Shown here: in pieces, positions 1-8,366 of the stretch
Position numbering within the stretch: position 1 is the stretch's first letter
How the letters are laid out: each line of letters begins with the position of its first letter
Origin: Methanocorpusculum sp.
GTDB taxonomy: Archaea; Halobacteriota; Methanomicrobia; Methanomicrobiales; Methanocorpusculaceae
DNA length: 64,000 nt
Direction of reading: 5' to 3'
Assembly (NCBI GenBank): GCA_017399555.1
Contig: JAFQBW010000004.1
Coordinates: 62,001 to 126,000 of the forward strand
Made by a program: the position numbers and the translations under genes
The notes under the pieces: model-generated
What the model saw: the letters and a program-made list of their open reading frames with translations, nothing else
Database searches by the model: none
What the model was told of the DNA's origin: nothing

Positions 1-1065
1 CATTAAGACGTTTAATACAGCCTGCGTTCCGACAATCTGAGAGGTCGGGGTAACCAGCGGCGGGTAGCCTAAGTCTGCTCTGACCTGCGGGATTTCGACT
101 AAAACCTCGTCAAGTTTCTCTAAAGCGTTCTGCTCTTTGAGCTGAGAGACAAGGTTGGAAATCATACCTCCCGGAAGCTGATAGACCAGAACGTCGGAGT
201 CGATGCGCATCGAGATGCCGTCGATTAAGCAGTCGTACTTTCCGCGGACTTTGACTGCTTCGTTCTTGATATTGCGCAGAGTCTCTAAGGAGATTCCGGT
301 ATCGCGGGCAGTGCCTGCAAGCGATGCGACGATGGATTCCGTTGCCGGCTGGCTGGTACCGCCTGCAAACGGAGACATTGCAGTATCGAGAATGTCAACA
401 CCTGCTTCGATTGCTGCCTGATAGCTCATCGGGGCAATACCGGAGGTTGAGTGCGTATGCAGACAAACCGGGATGTCAACACGCTTCTTGATGCCGGTAA
501 TGAGTTCACGTGCTGCTTCCGGCATGATAAGACCTGCCATATCTTTGATACAAATCGAGTTACAGCCCTTGCTGTAGAGCTCTTCTGCCAGGTCAACGAA
601 GCCGGCAATGGAGTGGACAGGGCTTGTGGTATATGATATTGTGCCCTGGAGGTGACAGCCGTTGTCGATGACTGCCTGCATCGAACGCTGCATGTTGCGG
701 ATATCGTTTAGTGCATCGAATACGCGGAATACACCAACGCCGTTTTTGGCTGCGGCGGAGATGAATCTGTCAACAACGTCATCCGGATAGTGTTTGTATC
801 CGACGAGGTTCTGACCGCGAAGGAGCATCTGAATCGGGGTCTTTACAAATATTTCGCGGAGATCACGCAGTCTCTGCCATGGGTCGTCGTTTAAGTAACG
901 GATACAGGTGTCAAAGGTAGCACCTCCCCATGCTTCAACTGACCAGAAACCGGCTTTTTCCATCTCGGCGGCGAGGGAAAGCATATCTTCGGTGCGCATT
1001 CTGGTAGCCGCTAAGGACTGATGTGCATCACGAAGCGTGGTATCGGTAATTTTGAGTTGTGTCAT
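1..1065 (-). CDS. pycB: Pyruvate carboxylase subunit B (carboxyltransferase), 3' end outside window
   Basis: Transfers carboxyl from carboxybiotin to pyruvate to give oxaloacetate, feeding the incomplete TCA cycle of methanogens. The reading frame stays open for 355 codons from the ATG at 1065 to the window edge, so the C-terminal part and any biotin domain are not visible. The N-terminus has the family signature DTTLRDAHQS, followed by the metal-site motif CIKDMAGL and the HTHSTSG stretch, in the order expected for the HMGL-like carboxyltransferase barrel. The closely related oxaloacetate decarboxylase alpha subunit cannot be excluded from this part alone; PycB is preferred because methanogens use this protein anabolically. 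The PycA partner is not in the window. A TATA-like stretch lies near 1090-1099. Confidence 0.9.
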   Translation of the reverse strand, partial: MTQLKITDTTLRDAHQSLAATRMRTEDMLSLAAEMEKAGFWSVEAWGGATFDTCIRYLNDDPWQRLRDLREIFVKTPIQMLLRGQNLVGYKHYPDDVVDRFISAAAKNGVGVFRVFDALNDIRNMQRSMQAVIDNGCHLQGTISYTTSPVHSIAGFVDLAEELYSKGCNSICIKDMAGLIMPEAARELITGIKKRVDIPVCLHTHSTSGIAPMSYQAAIEAGVDILDTAMSPFAGGTSQPATESIVASLAGTARDTGISLETLRNIKNEAVKVRGKYDCLIDGISMRIDSDVLVYQLPGGMISNLVSQLKEQNALEKLDEVLVEIPQVRADLGYPPLVTPTSQIVGTQAVLNVLM

Positions 1066-1156
1066 TTTGAAGAAAACTCCCGGCTAGTGAGTTATCTAAA
1101 CCTTAATTATTTTGGACGTGAAAGGTAAAAAAGTAGTCTATAGGGAAGAGTTGGTT

Positions 1157-1744
1157 TTATCTCTTCCAGAAGGGTTTGCTGTTTTGTGCATTCTGGCTGT
1201 TCTGCTCTCTGAGGAACTGTTCGAGGGAAGCAATCTGGTCCCAGAGGGTGAACATCTGTTCTTTTAAGGAGGCGATATCGGCAGAAAGGGCGGAGACGGA
1301 GTCGATGAACTTCTCCATGTCAATCTCGTTTTTGTCGCGGAGAGCGGCAAAACGGTGGTCCATGCTGACGACTTTTGCTTCCATGGAGCGGACGGCGAGG
1401 ATTAATTCCTCTTCGGTTTCGGTCCGCGGAATCGGTTTGGGAGCTTCTCTTGGAACATCTTTGGGCGTTTCGATTCCCATCCGTTTCATGTCTTCCAAGG
1501 CACGCTCTTCCAGGGATTTTCCGCCGCGGATAGCAGGGACGATGACGTCATGGGGAAGGCCCTGAGCGCGTAAGTCGGCAACTTTTCTGAAGCGGTCAAC
1601 GACGCTGTCTTCGTAGACGGCGACTTTGCCAATCTTTTTGCCCGGCAGGATGACTTCGTACTCTTTTGCAATCTCACGGACTTCGGATTCGGGGATACCG
1701 AGGATTACTGCAATCTCTGCAACTTTTTTCGGTGCTTCGGACAT
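1157..1744 (-). CDS. MerR-like helix-turn-helix protein with C-terminal coiled coil
   Basis: Likely a DNA-binding protein of 195 aa; target unknown. The first 70 residues (KKVAEIAVILGIPESEV, then a wing and VAVYEDSVVDRFRKVADLRAQG) resemble a MerR-type winged helix that reads a helix, a wing and a second helix. A Pro/Glu-rich linker follows (around 95-115), then a long heptad-like helical region (about 115-190) suited to dimer or oligomer formation. A longer frame opens at 1807, but its extra 21 residues are low-complexity and the internal ATG at 1744 begins the recognisable domain, so 1744 is preferred. It is divergent from the small membrane protein at 1841. No ligand-binding domain is visible. 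Confidence 0.65.
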   Translation of the reverse strand: MSEAPKKVAEIAVILGIPESEVREIAKEYEVILPGKKIGKVAVYEDSVVDRFRKVADLRAQGLPHDVIVPAIRGGKSLEERALEDMKRMGIETPKDVPREAPKPIPRTETEEELILAVRSMEAKVVSMDHRFAALRDKNEIDMEKFIDSVSALSADIASLKEQMFTLWDQIASLEQFLREQNSQNAQNSKPFWKR

Positions 1745-1811
1745 AGATGTTCTACTATTCGCGGTCCTAAGAGATAAAGGAGGCGGAGTGTGTGAGTTTT
1801 TGCTCAATATT

Positions 1812-1819
1812 TTTATATA
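1812..1819 (+). promoter_or_regulatory. TATA box for the gene at 1841
   Basis: TTTATATA is centred 25 nt before the ATG at 1841, the spacing expected for an archaeal leaderless transcript. It argues against the earlier in-frame ATG at 1820, which would lie inside or before the transcription start. Confidence 0.55.
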
Positions 1820-1840
1820 GTGTCAGCGGGATTATTCTGT

Positions 1841-2209
1841 ATGAGCGATGATGTGAAGGCAAAAGACGTCCTCATCGTTTTGGGGATAGTTGCCGCAGTA
1901 ATCCTTGTACTGACTGCGGCTGTCTGGCTGTTTACACCAAGCAGTTACGGAACAGTCTGTTTCATGCCGACAGGGGAACTGGAAGAAGGAGTGGAGATTC
2001 TCAAAATTACCGATGAGATTCTTGCTGAATATCCGATGATAGCAGGTCCACCAAAGTCGCTTGTTACCCACGATACGGTAATCTCAGAGATTCTTGGCGG
2101 CGAGGGGAAAGTGGATCCCGCTGCTGCACGGGATGTTTACGAGAAGTTCGGTTCGAAGTATCTGGACTATGACGGAGAATATTACGTAATCGTACTGCTG
2201 GTAGAGTGA
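1841..2209 (+). CDS. Small membrane-anchored protein of unknown function
   Basis: Not recognised. The 122-aa product has a short polar N-terminus, one strong transmembrane segment (about residues 8-32, rich in I/V/L/A), and a soluble domain of about 90 residues. Being N-terminally anchored, the domain is probably outside the membrane, although topology cannot be settled from sequence alone. The domain contains one Cys and ends in a hydrophobic strand (YYVIVLLVE). The ATG at 1841 is chosen because a TATA box sits 25 nt upstream. It is convergent with the DUF4013 gene, separated by about 95 bp with an inverted repeat. Confidence 0.55.
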   Translation: MSDDVKAKDVLIVLGIVAAVILVLTAAVWLFTPSSYGTVCFMPTGELEEGVEILKITDEILAEYPMIAGPPKSLVTHDTVISEILGGEGKVDPAAARDVYEKFGSKYLDYDGEYYVIVLLVE

Positions 2210-2251
2210 AAAAAGAGAACTAAACCCTTCCTTCTTTTTCATACACCATTA

Positions 2252-2271
2252 AGCAACACGATAGTGTTGCT
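2252..2271. repeat. Perfect 8-bp inverted repeat, possible terminator
   Basis: AGCAACAC and GTGTTGCT flank a GATA loop between two convergent genes. A T-rich run (AGTTTTTTG) follows on the + strand, so the hairpin could end transcription of the gene at 1841. The core AGCAAYACGATAG reappears near 37375, so it may also be a scattered intergenic element. Confidence 0.5.
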
Positions 2272-2304
2272 AGAAGTTTTTTGAAAAAAAAGTTTTGAGT
2301 AAAA

Positions 2305-2925
2305 TTACTCAAACAGGTTGCTGTAGTACTTTGCGGCAAAGATTCCGATAAACGGACCGTAGAGGAGCATGAGAATCGCTCCGACAACCGGTATTGCGGA
2401 AAAGATTCCTAATACAATAGAGACAGCAAGGACAATGATGAAGTAGAGAATCCATGAAAGAATGAACTTGGCAAGACCAAGTTTTCCAATCATACCGAAG
2501 ATTTCTCCAAAGGCGAACGCCGCTCCAAAGGACTGCTTGCGGGCAAAGTTTACCTGAACCGGAATCATGAAGAGTCCAAGGATAACTGCCAGAACAATTC
2601 CGACAATAATTCCAATGACGGAAATAGCGCCTGCGCCTTCAGATGCGCCAAGCATTGCGCACAGAATAATAATCAGAGACGGGATTAACGCATAGACAAT
2701 TTCTGCAATGAACATCAGCAGTCCCTGGATGAAGGATTTTCCGGCATTCGTGAAATCCGGTTCCTCTCCGCGGTATACTTTCATGAAGATACCTATGGCG
2801 AGGAACTGAACAATCGGAATCCAGAATACAATCGAGAGACCAATCCAGCGAAGGAGCTTCTTTGCGGTATGGTCAAAGGCGAATTTGAATGAATCGCCGA
2901 CATTATCAACAAGACTGATAGACAT
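2305..2925 (-). CDS. DUF4013-type integral membrane protein
   Basis: A 206-aa, very hydrophobic protein with about five to six membrane segments and Gly/Ala/Ile-rich helices. The N-terminal pattern (VDNVGDSFKFAFD, then RWIGLSIVFWIPIVQFLAIG and MKVYRGEEPDF) matches the DUF4013 family seen in methanogens and halophiles, where a short amphipathic start precedes the helices. The biochemical role of the family is not known to me. The ATG at 2925 has an upstream GAGGTC-like SD on the coding strand. The gene is monocistronic: it is convergent with the gene at 1841 and divergent from the lipoprotein phosphatase at 3034. Confidence 0.7.
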   Translation of the reverse strand: MSISLVDNVGDSFKFAFDHTAKKLLRWIGLSIVFWIPIVQFLAIGIFMKVYRGEEPDFTNAGKSFIQGLLMFIAEIVYALIPSLIIILCAMLGASEGAGAISVIGIIVGIVLAVILGLFMIPVQVNFARKQSFGAAFAFGEIFGMIGKLGLAKFILSWILYFIIVLAVSIVLGIFSAIPVVGAILMLLYGPFIGIFAAKYYSNLFE

Positions 2926-3003
2926 ATACAGACCTCTGTGTGAAGTACTATTCGGCAGAATGGGACTTATATTTAACTGAGATGAGGAATTTTTCCGCGT
3001 ATC

Positions 3004-3010
3004 TTTATAC
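3004..3010 (+). promoter_or_regulatory. TATA box for the gene at 3034
   Basis: TTTATAC is centred 27 nt before the ATG at 3034, consistent with a leaderless transcript starting at or next to the initiation codon. Confidence 0.5.
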
Positions 3011-3033
3011 TGGACGGCGACGAACGACTATGT

Positions 3034-4143
3034 ATGAAAACAGGCAGAGTCATCCTGCTTCTTGGAATCCTCGCAGCAGCAGTTCTCATAACCGCGGGCT
3101 GCATCACTCCTGCGGAGGTCTCCGCAGAAGTCACCAGTGTTTCCGTGTTCGGCAACGCTGTTCTGGATATCAAACCGGAAGTACTTGCTGATGCAGGTTT
3201 TTCTTTTGGTGATATGGTTTCTGTCTCCATAAACGGACAAACCGTCACCATGCCGTATCTTGATGGATTCTATGTCAAAAGCGGAGACTCTGTTCTTCGC
3301 GGAAAACCGGAGACAAAAACCGAGCTTGCAGTAAACTACGGAAACTTTGCAAAAGAGTTCGGCGTTGCCGCAGGCGATACGGTCACCATAACACTCAAAG
3401 AAAAAGGCGGGGCACAGTTCCTGCAGAATATTGGGGGAGAACACTACTCCTCAGACCGTACGGATTTCCCAAGCGATGAAGCCTTTGCAAACTTCCGCAT
3501 GGTAACGCTTGGAGAAATTGCTGAGGGTACACTGTACCGCTCGGCATCTCCGGTGAACAACGAATCCGGAAGGGCAGAGACCGCAGACAATCTGGCAGAA
3601 GCTGTCTCCATACGTACCGTCTTAAATCTTGCAGACACTGATGAAGAAGTTCTTGCATACACAAAAAAGGATGATTTTGCATCGGCATATTACCTCGGCC
3701 TCTTCGAAGATGATGCCATACAGCTCTCTCCGATCTCCGGAGACTTTGATTCTCCGGAGTTTGCCATATTAGTTACCGAAGGGCTTGTCTTCCTCGCAGA
3801 AAATGAACCGCCGTACCTTATTCACTGCAGAGAGGGAAAAGACCGTGCAGGACTTGTCACTGCGTTAGTTGGTGCTCTCATGGGAGCGGATGCAGATGCG
3901 ATTATTCGCGACTACATGATAAGCTATGAAAACTATTACGGGCTGACCGAAGATGATGAAGCAGAGTATGTCTATATTGCTGACGGAAACATGGGGGTGT
4001 TTCTGCGCTATCTTGCCGGACTTAATGAGACTGCATCGTTAGAAGGTGTAAATCTGCAGCCGTATGCCGAGCAGTTTGTAAGAAATAACGGCATGACCGC
4101 TGATGAGGTTTCCCTCCTGCAGAAAAAACTACAGGGGGACTAA
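3034..4143 (+). CDS. Lipoprotein with SAM-hydrolase-C-like domain and tyrosine-phosphatase-like domain
   Basis: A 369-aa exported protein. A signal segment ends in a lipobox (ITAGC, Cys23), so the mature protein is probably lipid-anchored outside the cell. Residues about 33-118 (SVFGNAVLDI, GFSFGDMVSVSI, GDTVTITL) resemble the C-terminal beta domain of SAM hydroxide adenosyltransferases (DUF62), but the N-terminal catalytic half of that family is absent. The rest looks like a dual-specificity/Tyr phosphatase: the P-loop HCREGKDRAG puts Cys265 and Arg271 in a CX5R arrangement. The natural substrate is unknown; an extracytoplasmic phosphatase is inferred. The catalytic Asp cannot be assigned with confidence. 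A TATA box 27 nt upstream supports this start. Confidence 0.7.
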   Translation: MKTGRVILLLGILAAAVLITAGCITPAEVSAEVTSVSVFGNAVLDIKPEVLADAGFSFGDMVSVSINGQTVTMPYLDGFYVKSGDSVLRGKPETKTELAVNYGNFAKEFGVAAGDTVTITLKEKGGAQFLQNIGGEHYSSDRTDFPSDEAFANFRMVTLGEIAEGTLYRSASPVNNESGRAETADNLAEAVSIRTVLNLADTDEEVLAYTKKDDFASAYYLGLFEDDAIQLSPISGDFDSPEFAILVTEGLVFLAENEPPYLIHCREGKDRAGLVTALVGALMGADADAIIRDYMISYENYYGLTEDDEAEYVYIADGNMGVFLRYLAGLNETASLEGVNLQPYAEQFVRNNGMTADEVSLLQKKLQGD

Positions 4144-4151
4144 CCCCTTTT

Positions 4152-4634
4152 TTAGAACCAGCGCATCATAACGACGGCGTCTTCTCCGTCGGAGTAGTAG
4201 CCGCCGAACACTAACACATCCTCGTAGTCGAGGCGTTCGTAAAATCCGTGAGCGTTGGTATTGCTTTTTCGAACCTCCAGACTGCATGCCCGGCATCCTT
4301 CGAGGAAGAAGTCCCGCTCAACTCTTCGAAGCAGCAGTCTTCCGATGCCGAATCCCCGCATCTCCGGCGTTACTGCGATGTTGCAGACATGCCCGTATTT
4401 TTCCTCATCGGTATCTTCTATGGCTCCGGCTGAAAATCCGATAATTCTGCCGTCTGCTTCTGCAACGTAAAACGACGTGAGATAGAGTGTCATCATCTCA
4501 ATCATCGCTTTGTAATCCCACGGGTCGTTAAAACAGAGAAGTTCAATCCGGTAGATATCCGGAATGTCCTCCAAGGTTGCTTTGCGGATAGTGCATCCTG
4601 CCCGCGTACCGCCAACTCCGTTTACAATTACCAT
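4152..4634 (-). CDS. GNAT-family N-acetyltransferase, RimI-like
   Basis: Probable protein N-terminal acetyltransferase (160 aa) using acetyl-CoA. The GNAT core is clear: VCNIAVTPEMRGFGIGRLLLRRV contains the acetyl-CoA pyrophosphate loop (R-G-F-G-I-G), followed by ACSLEVRKSNTNAHGFYERLDY, typical of RimI/Ard1 enzymes that acetylate protein N-termini. Length is normal for the family. It is divergent from the DUF1015 gene, with only 40 bp between the two ATGs, so both promoters overlap and both transcripts probably have little or no leader. The first 15 residues are less conserved in appearance, so a later start is possible. Confidence 0.75.
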   Translation of the reverse strand: MVIVNGVGGTRAGCTIRKATLEDIPDIYRIELLCFNDPWDYKAMIEMMTLYLTSFYVAEADGRIIGFSAGAIEDTDEEKYGHVCNIAVTPEMRGFGIGRLLLRRVERDFFLEGCRACSLEVRKSNTNAHGFYERLDYEDVLVFGGYYSDGEDAVVMMRWF

Positions 4635-4674
4635 CTGCTATTTTACTATTGAACTCCAAACAATTATATTAGCT

Positions 4675-5931
4675 ATGGTTACCATCTATCCATTCAAGGG
4701 GCTTCACCCGTCAGATGAGGCATTCAAAACGGTTCCGTCTGTTCCGTACGATGTCATTGAGCGCGACGAGGCAGCCGCAGAGATTGCGGAGAATCCGAAT
4801 ACTCTTCTCCGCGTTATCAGAACTGACGCCGAACTCTTAGACACCGACCCGTATGATGATGCCATCTACGAGCGTGCCAAAGAGATGTTTGCCAAGTTCA
4901 AGGCAGACGGACTCTTTGTTGAGGACGAGAAGGATGCATACTACATCTACCGCATCACTTTAGGCGGTCAGACCTTCACCGGACTTGTCTCCTGCGTATC
5001 CGTTGCCGAGTACAAGGATGACACCATTAAAAAGCACGAGCTTACCCGCTATGAGAAGGAAGAGGACAGAACTCGCCACATCGATGCTGTCTCTGCCCAC
5101 ACCGGACAGGTCTTCCTCCTCTACAAGGATGGGGGAGATGTCTTAGCAACACTCAAAGCAATGGCTGATGCAAAACAGCCGATTGGCGAGTACACTTCCA
5201 AAGGCGGAAATCTTCACCAGCTCTACCGCGTGGACGCAGAAGAAGAGGTCGCAAAGATTACTGAGATGTTCTCTGCAATCCCGAACCTCTACATCGCAGA
5301 CGGTCACCACCGTGCAAAGTCCTCTGCAAATGTCTACGACAGACGCCTTGCGGAAAACCGCGTAACTCCGGATGCAGAACGCTTCATGAGTGTGCTCTTC
5401 GCCCATGATTCGGTTACCATCTACGGATACCACCGCTTAATCCGCGACCTTGCCGGACTGAACGCAGACCAGTTCTTATCCGACTTACGTCTCCGCTTCG
5501 ATGTTACGCAGATTAAGAAGGTCGATGTGAAGAAGAACGCTGTTCCGGCACTCGAGAAAGGAGAGGACATGCACGTTATCCACCTCTATCTTGAGAGCAA
5601 CTGGTATGAACTTACCCGCAAGGCTGATGAGAATGCCGATGCAATCGAGAGACTTGACGTCTCCGTTCTCCAGAACCTTGTCTTAGATGACATGCTTGCT
5701 ATCTTTGATCCGAGAGGAGACCCGAGAATCTCCTTTGTCGGCGGAATTGTGCCGCTTGCAGATGTTATCAAGGATGTTGACAGCGGCGAGTTCTCTGCTG
5801 CCTTTATCATGCAGCCGGTAACTGCCCAGCAGGTAATCGATGTGGCAGACGCAGGTCTTATCATGCCGCCGAAATCCACCTGGTTTGAACCAAAGCTTCT
5901 CTCCGGAATGGTAATCCACGAGATTCACTAA
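4675..5931 (+). CDS. DUF1015 family protein
   Basis: A 418-aa cytoplasmic protein of the DUF1015 family. Hallmarks are the N-terminal PFKGLHPSDEAF and VPYDVIERDEAA, the KKHELTRYEKEEDRTRHIDA segment and the strongly conserved IADGHHRAKSSA around residues 200-210. A longer frame opens at 4564, but the extra 37 residues overlap the divergent acetyltransferase and are not family-like, so the ATG at 4675 is used. The family is widespread in bacteria and archaea; I do not assign an enzymatic reaction. A stem-loop with a T run directly overlaps the stop codon. Confidence 0.75.
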   Translation: MVTIYPFKGLHPSDEAFKTVPSVPYDVIERDEAAAEIAENPNTLLRVIRTDAELLDTDPYDDAIYERAKEMFAKFKADGLFVEDEKDAYYIYRITLGGQTFTGLVSCVSVAEYKDDTIKKHELTRYEKEEDRTRHIDAVSAHTGQVFLLYKDGGDVLATLKAMADAKQPIGEYTSKGGNLHQLYRVDAEEEVAKITEMFSAIPNLYIADGHHRAKSSANVYDRRLAENRVTPDAERFMSVLFAHDSVTIYGYHRLIRDLAGLNADQFLSDLRLRFDVTQIKKVDVKKNAVPALEKGEDMHVIHLYLESNWYELTRKADENADAIERLDVSVLQNLVLDDMLAIFDPRGDPRISFVGGIVPLADVIKDVDSGEFSAAFIMQPVTAQQVIDVADAGLIMPPKSTWFEPKLLSGMVIHEIH

Positions 5932-5955
5932 CCGGATTATCTCCGGTTCTTTTTT
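5931..5955 (+). terminator. Stem-loop terminator after the DUF1015 gene
   Basis: ACCGGA and TCCGGT form a perfect 6-bp stem with a 5-nt loop, followed by TCTTTTTT. The stem begins on the last base of the stop codon. Confidence 0.6.
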
Positions 5956-6175
5956 ATATCTGGTTGTTGTATTCGTCCACAATTTCTCTGGTTGATTAAT
6001 TGTCTTGAGAAATTAGTGCTAAAATATTATCAAATAATCATTATTGATTATAATTGGGTGTTTAGGTGTGGTTGTGGTGTTTAAAAAGATTCAATTTGAC
6101 AGTATTTACAAAATAAGTCAACAATTAATCTCTATTTGAACCTCAAAACACTGTTAAATGTTGACAGCATATAAT

Positions 6176-6514
6176 ATGACTATGGAAGAAAATGTCATTA
6201 TCCCGTCAAAACAGAGAGTGACTTTCTACGCGCCGAAAACTGTCCTGGATATTATTGAGCAGGTAAAACTTGAGCGCGGTGATGACAGTATCACTGATGC
6301 AGTTTGTCAGATTATTATCGAGTATGGTACTCACAAACAGCTTCGCCGGATTGAGAATCTTATTGATGACAAGTTTTCCCTGACGATTGAGGAAATCAAT
6401 GCACTGAAGGTTCAGAATGATACCCTTCGCGACCGTTTATCTCTTGTTGAGTCGAAATGTGCATCCGTGAACCGTACTGTTTCAGAAATGCAGAATACAT
6501 ACAAGAAAGAATAG
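6176..6514 (+). CDS. Ribbon-helix-helix DNA-binding protein with coiled-coil tail
   Basis: A 112-aa protein. Residues about 12-55 read as a ribbon-helix-helix fold: a basic/alternating beta strand (KQRVTFYAP) followed by two helices (KTVLDIIEQVKLERG and DSITDAVCQIIIEYG). The remaining 55 residues form a heptad-rich helix (EEINALKVQNDTLRDRLSLV), likely a coiled coil that sets the oligomeric state. In-frame ATGs occur at 6158, 6176 and 6182; the one at 6176 is a compromise. It stands alone, preceded by an AT-rich stretch of about 220 bp and followed by a strong hairpin terminator. No toxin partner is adjacent, so an antitoxin role is not supported; a small regulator or nucleoid factor is possible. 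Confidence 0.55.
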   Translation: MTMEENVIIPSKQRVTFYAPKTVLDIIEQVKLERGDDSITDAVCQIIIEYGTHKQLRRIENLIDDKFSLTIEEINALKVQNDTLRDRLSLVESKCASVNRTVSEMQNTYKKE

Positions 6515-6526
6515 GCATTTTTGATA

Positions 6527-6554
6527 ATGCAGAATATCTGCATTTACTTTTTTT
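6527..6554 (+). terminator. Stem-loop terminator after the ribbon-helix-helix gene
   Basis: ATGCAG-AATAT-CTGCAT is a perfect 6-bp hairpin, followed after four bases by seven T residues (6548-6554). Confidence 0.6.
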
Positions 6555-6633
6555 ATTATTCACGCATTTTCCTGATAAATGCTGATGAGATACTGTTCCC
6601 TTCTCAGGAACCCGGTTTCTAAAAAAGAGGGGT

Positions 6634-6873
6634 TTATTCCCCGATGAATTTTTTAATTTCGGCGTAGAGGAACTCGTTTACCTTCTCAATCTCTTCGCGC
6701 TTTCCGCGGAAGGCCAGAAGCTCGCGTTCATCATTTACCATATTAGCGAAGTTGAGCGGTCTGGTAACAGAAACCAGTTCAACATCGAACTTCAGCGCAG
6801 CATCGCGGATGGCGGCCCTTGGAGTTCCCGGTGGGATGACAAGGTCAAATTCGTCCTGGATATTTTCGGTCAT
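6634..6873 (-). CDS. Small conserved-looking protein next to methanogenesis marker 14
   Basis: Not recognised with certainty. The 79-aa product is soluble and lacks Cys; it has an N-terminal stretch DEFDLVIPPGTPRAAIRDAA and a mixed alpha/beta pattern ending in a charged helix (REEIEKVNEFLYAEIKKFI). It starts 2 bp after the stop of the marker-14 gene, so the two are almost certainly cotranscribed. That arrangement suggests a partner or accessory subunit of the marker-14 protein, but this is inference from position only. Confidence 0.55.
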   Translation of the reverse strand: MTENIQDEFDLVIPPGTPRAAIRDAALKFDVELVSVTRPLNFANMVNDERELLAFRGKREEIEKVNEFLYAEIKKFIGE

Positions 6874-6875
6874 AA

Positions 6876-8366
6876 TTACTTACCAATTTTTTGTCTCTTC
6901 GCCATAATACACTTTCCGCCCCGAACACCGCCAATCGGGCATTTCGGCTGACCGATACTGTTCATACAGCGGCCCATCAGAGCAGAACCGCGGGCAAGAC
7001 CGTCATCAACGAAGACTAAGTGGTTAATCGGCTCGTCGTAGAGTCCGCGCTTGGTAACGCCCTCTAAGATGTACTGCGGTTTGTTTCCGGAGATGATTGC
7101 ACGTCCGGTAAATCCGATGGAACTGTTCTTTGGAAGCAGGTTTTTCTCCGCACAGATGTCGATAATCTGCAGTGCAATATCTGCACAGACGCGGTCAACA
7201 ACTTCCTTGATGACAGCTTTGTTTTCCTTCTGTGCCATCTCGGCGCCAATTGCCTCAAGCTCCGGAATTTTATCGCCGTTGACGCCTGCGTCAACACCGA
7301 TTAAGGCGATGCCGGACTCTTTTGCAACGTCTGCACAGACCGGAACTTTTCCAAAGCGGGTCCTGTCTGCCGGAACTTCGCACACTTCAATAATGGAAAG
7401 ACAGCGGTCAATATACGGCTGGGCTTTCTTCGTTGCACGCGTGGATGCCGGTCCGCAGTGCTCGCCGAATAAATCAAGAGCCGTTCCTTTCTTCTTGTCG
7501 ACTAAGCCGGTTCCGCGGATGATGGCGTCAGGAATAGCTCCTGCAAGACCGCAGAAGTTTCCAATCGTCTTGGCGAACGGAGACTCTGCGTTCGGATCAA
7601 CGTCGCTCGTGATTCTTCCGTCCAGCGTTGTTCCAAAGTCCATGGAGATACACGGGTTTCTGAAATCAACCGGAGTCCACTTTGCTCCTTCCTTGATTCC
7701 AGCCATGGCGAGTTCTCCTTCCATCTCGTTTGCGACCATTTCAACACCGGTCGTTCCGGACGGCGGAGTAACGCCTGCGACAGCGCCGGTAAAGACTAAG
7801 CGGTCTGCGAAACTGTGCGGGCGAAGCTTCGGCGGAAGACTGCCGATACCCATCGGGGGTGTCATCTTCTTTGGCGGAACTCCGGCAAGCAGACATCCGT
7901 CTGCTAAAGCTTTGATGAACTCACCAACCTGGTCCGGAGAATCCATGGCTGCAACAACACCGGTACTTCTCACAACGAAGTCGAGGTCGTCTTTGATGCT
8001 TAAGTCCGCCTGCTTGTGGCATTTCACCAGCGTGTCGCGGACAAGCTCGGTAACTGACTCGCGGGTAAGTTCTGTTCCGTCGAGCGTTGCACCAAAGACC
8101 GTCTCTCCCGGCTTTGGCGGGCGGACATCACGACTCATTGATACTGTTTTTCCGAGAATGTATGACTGTCCGGTTTCCAAATCCGTTCCTGTCAGAATGC
8201 ATTTGGTGGTAGTATTTCCCATCTCGACAGAAGCGACGATAAAGTATGGTTTGGACTTATATTCCGGAACCTGCATACCTGCACCATGGCCTGTTGCTGG
8301 CGGGGCAACGCTCTCAACAACCCATGGTTTCTTCGAAGTAAAGCGGTCAAAAAAACCTGCCGACAT
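6876..8366 (-). CDS. Putative methanogenesis marker protein 14
   Basis: A 496-aa protein matching the TIGR03285-type marker found almost only in methanogens; its function is not established. The N-terminal segment (FIVASVEMGNTTTKCILTG) looks like the phosphate-1 loop of the actin/Hsc70/sugar-kinase superfamily, and a later GTTLDGRITSD and GFTGRAIISGNKPQYILEG fit a second nucleotide-binding lobe, so an ATP-dependent activator-like role is a reasonable inference. Several short Gly-rich loops are present (PPMGIGSLPP). A TTG start at 8378 would add four residues; the ATG at 8366 is preferred. The small gene at 6634-6873 follows 2 bp downstream. Confidence 0.7.
   Translation of the reverse strand: MSAGFFDRFTSKKPWVVESVAPPATGHGAGMQVPEYKSKPYFIVASVEMGNTTTKCILTGTDLETGQSYILGKTVSMSRDVRPPKPGETVFGATLDGTELTRESVTELVRDTLVKCHKQADLSIKDDLDFVVRSTGVVAAMDSPDQVGEFIKALADGCLLAGVPPKKMTPPMGIGSLPPKLRPHSFADRLVFTGAVAGVTPPSGTTGVEMVANEMEGELAMAGIKEGAKWTPVDFRNPCISMDFGTTLDGRITSDVDPNAESPFAKTIGNFCGLAGAIPDAIIRGTGLVDKKKGTALDLFGEHCGPASTRATKKAQPYIDRCLSIIEVCEVPADRTRFGKVPVCADVAKESGIALIGVDAGVNGDKIPELEAIGAEMAQKENKAVIKEVVDRVCADIALQIIDICAEKNLLPKNSSIGFTGRAIISGNKPQYILEGVTKRGLYDEPINHLVFVDDGLARGSALMGRCMNSIGQPKCPIGGVRGGKCIMAKRQKIGK

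Noticed and set aside
4564-4674. 37-codon N-terminal extension of the DUF1015 protein
   Set aside because: It overlaps the divergent acetyltransferase gene and does not look like the family; the ATG at 4675 starts the conserved domain.
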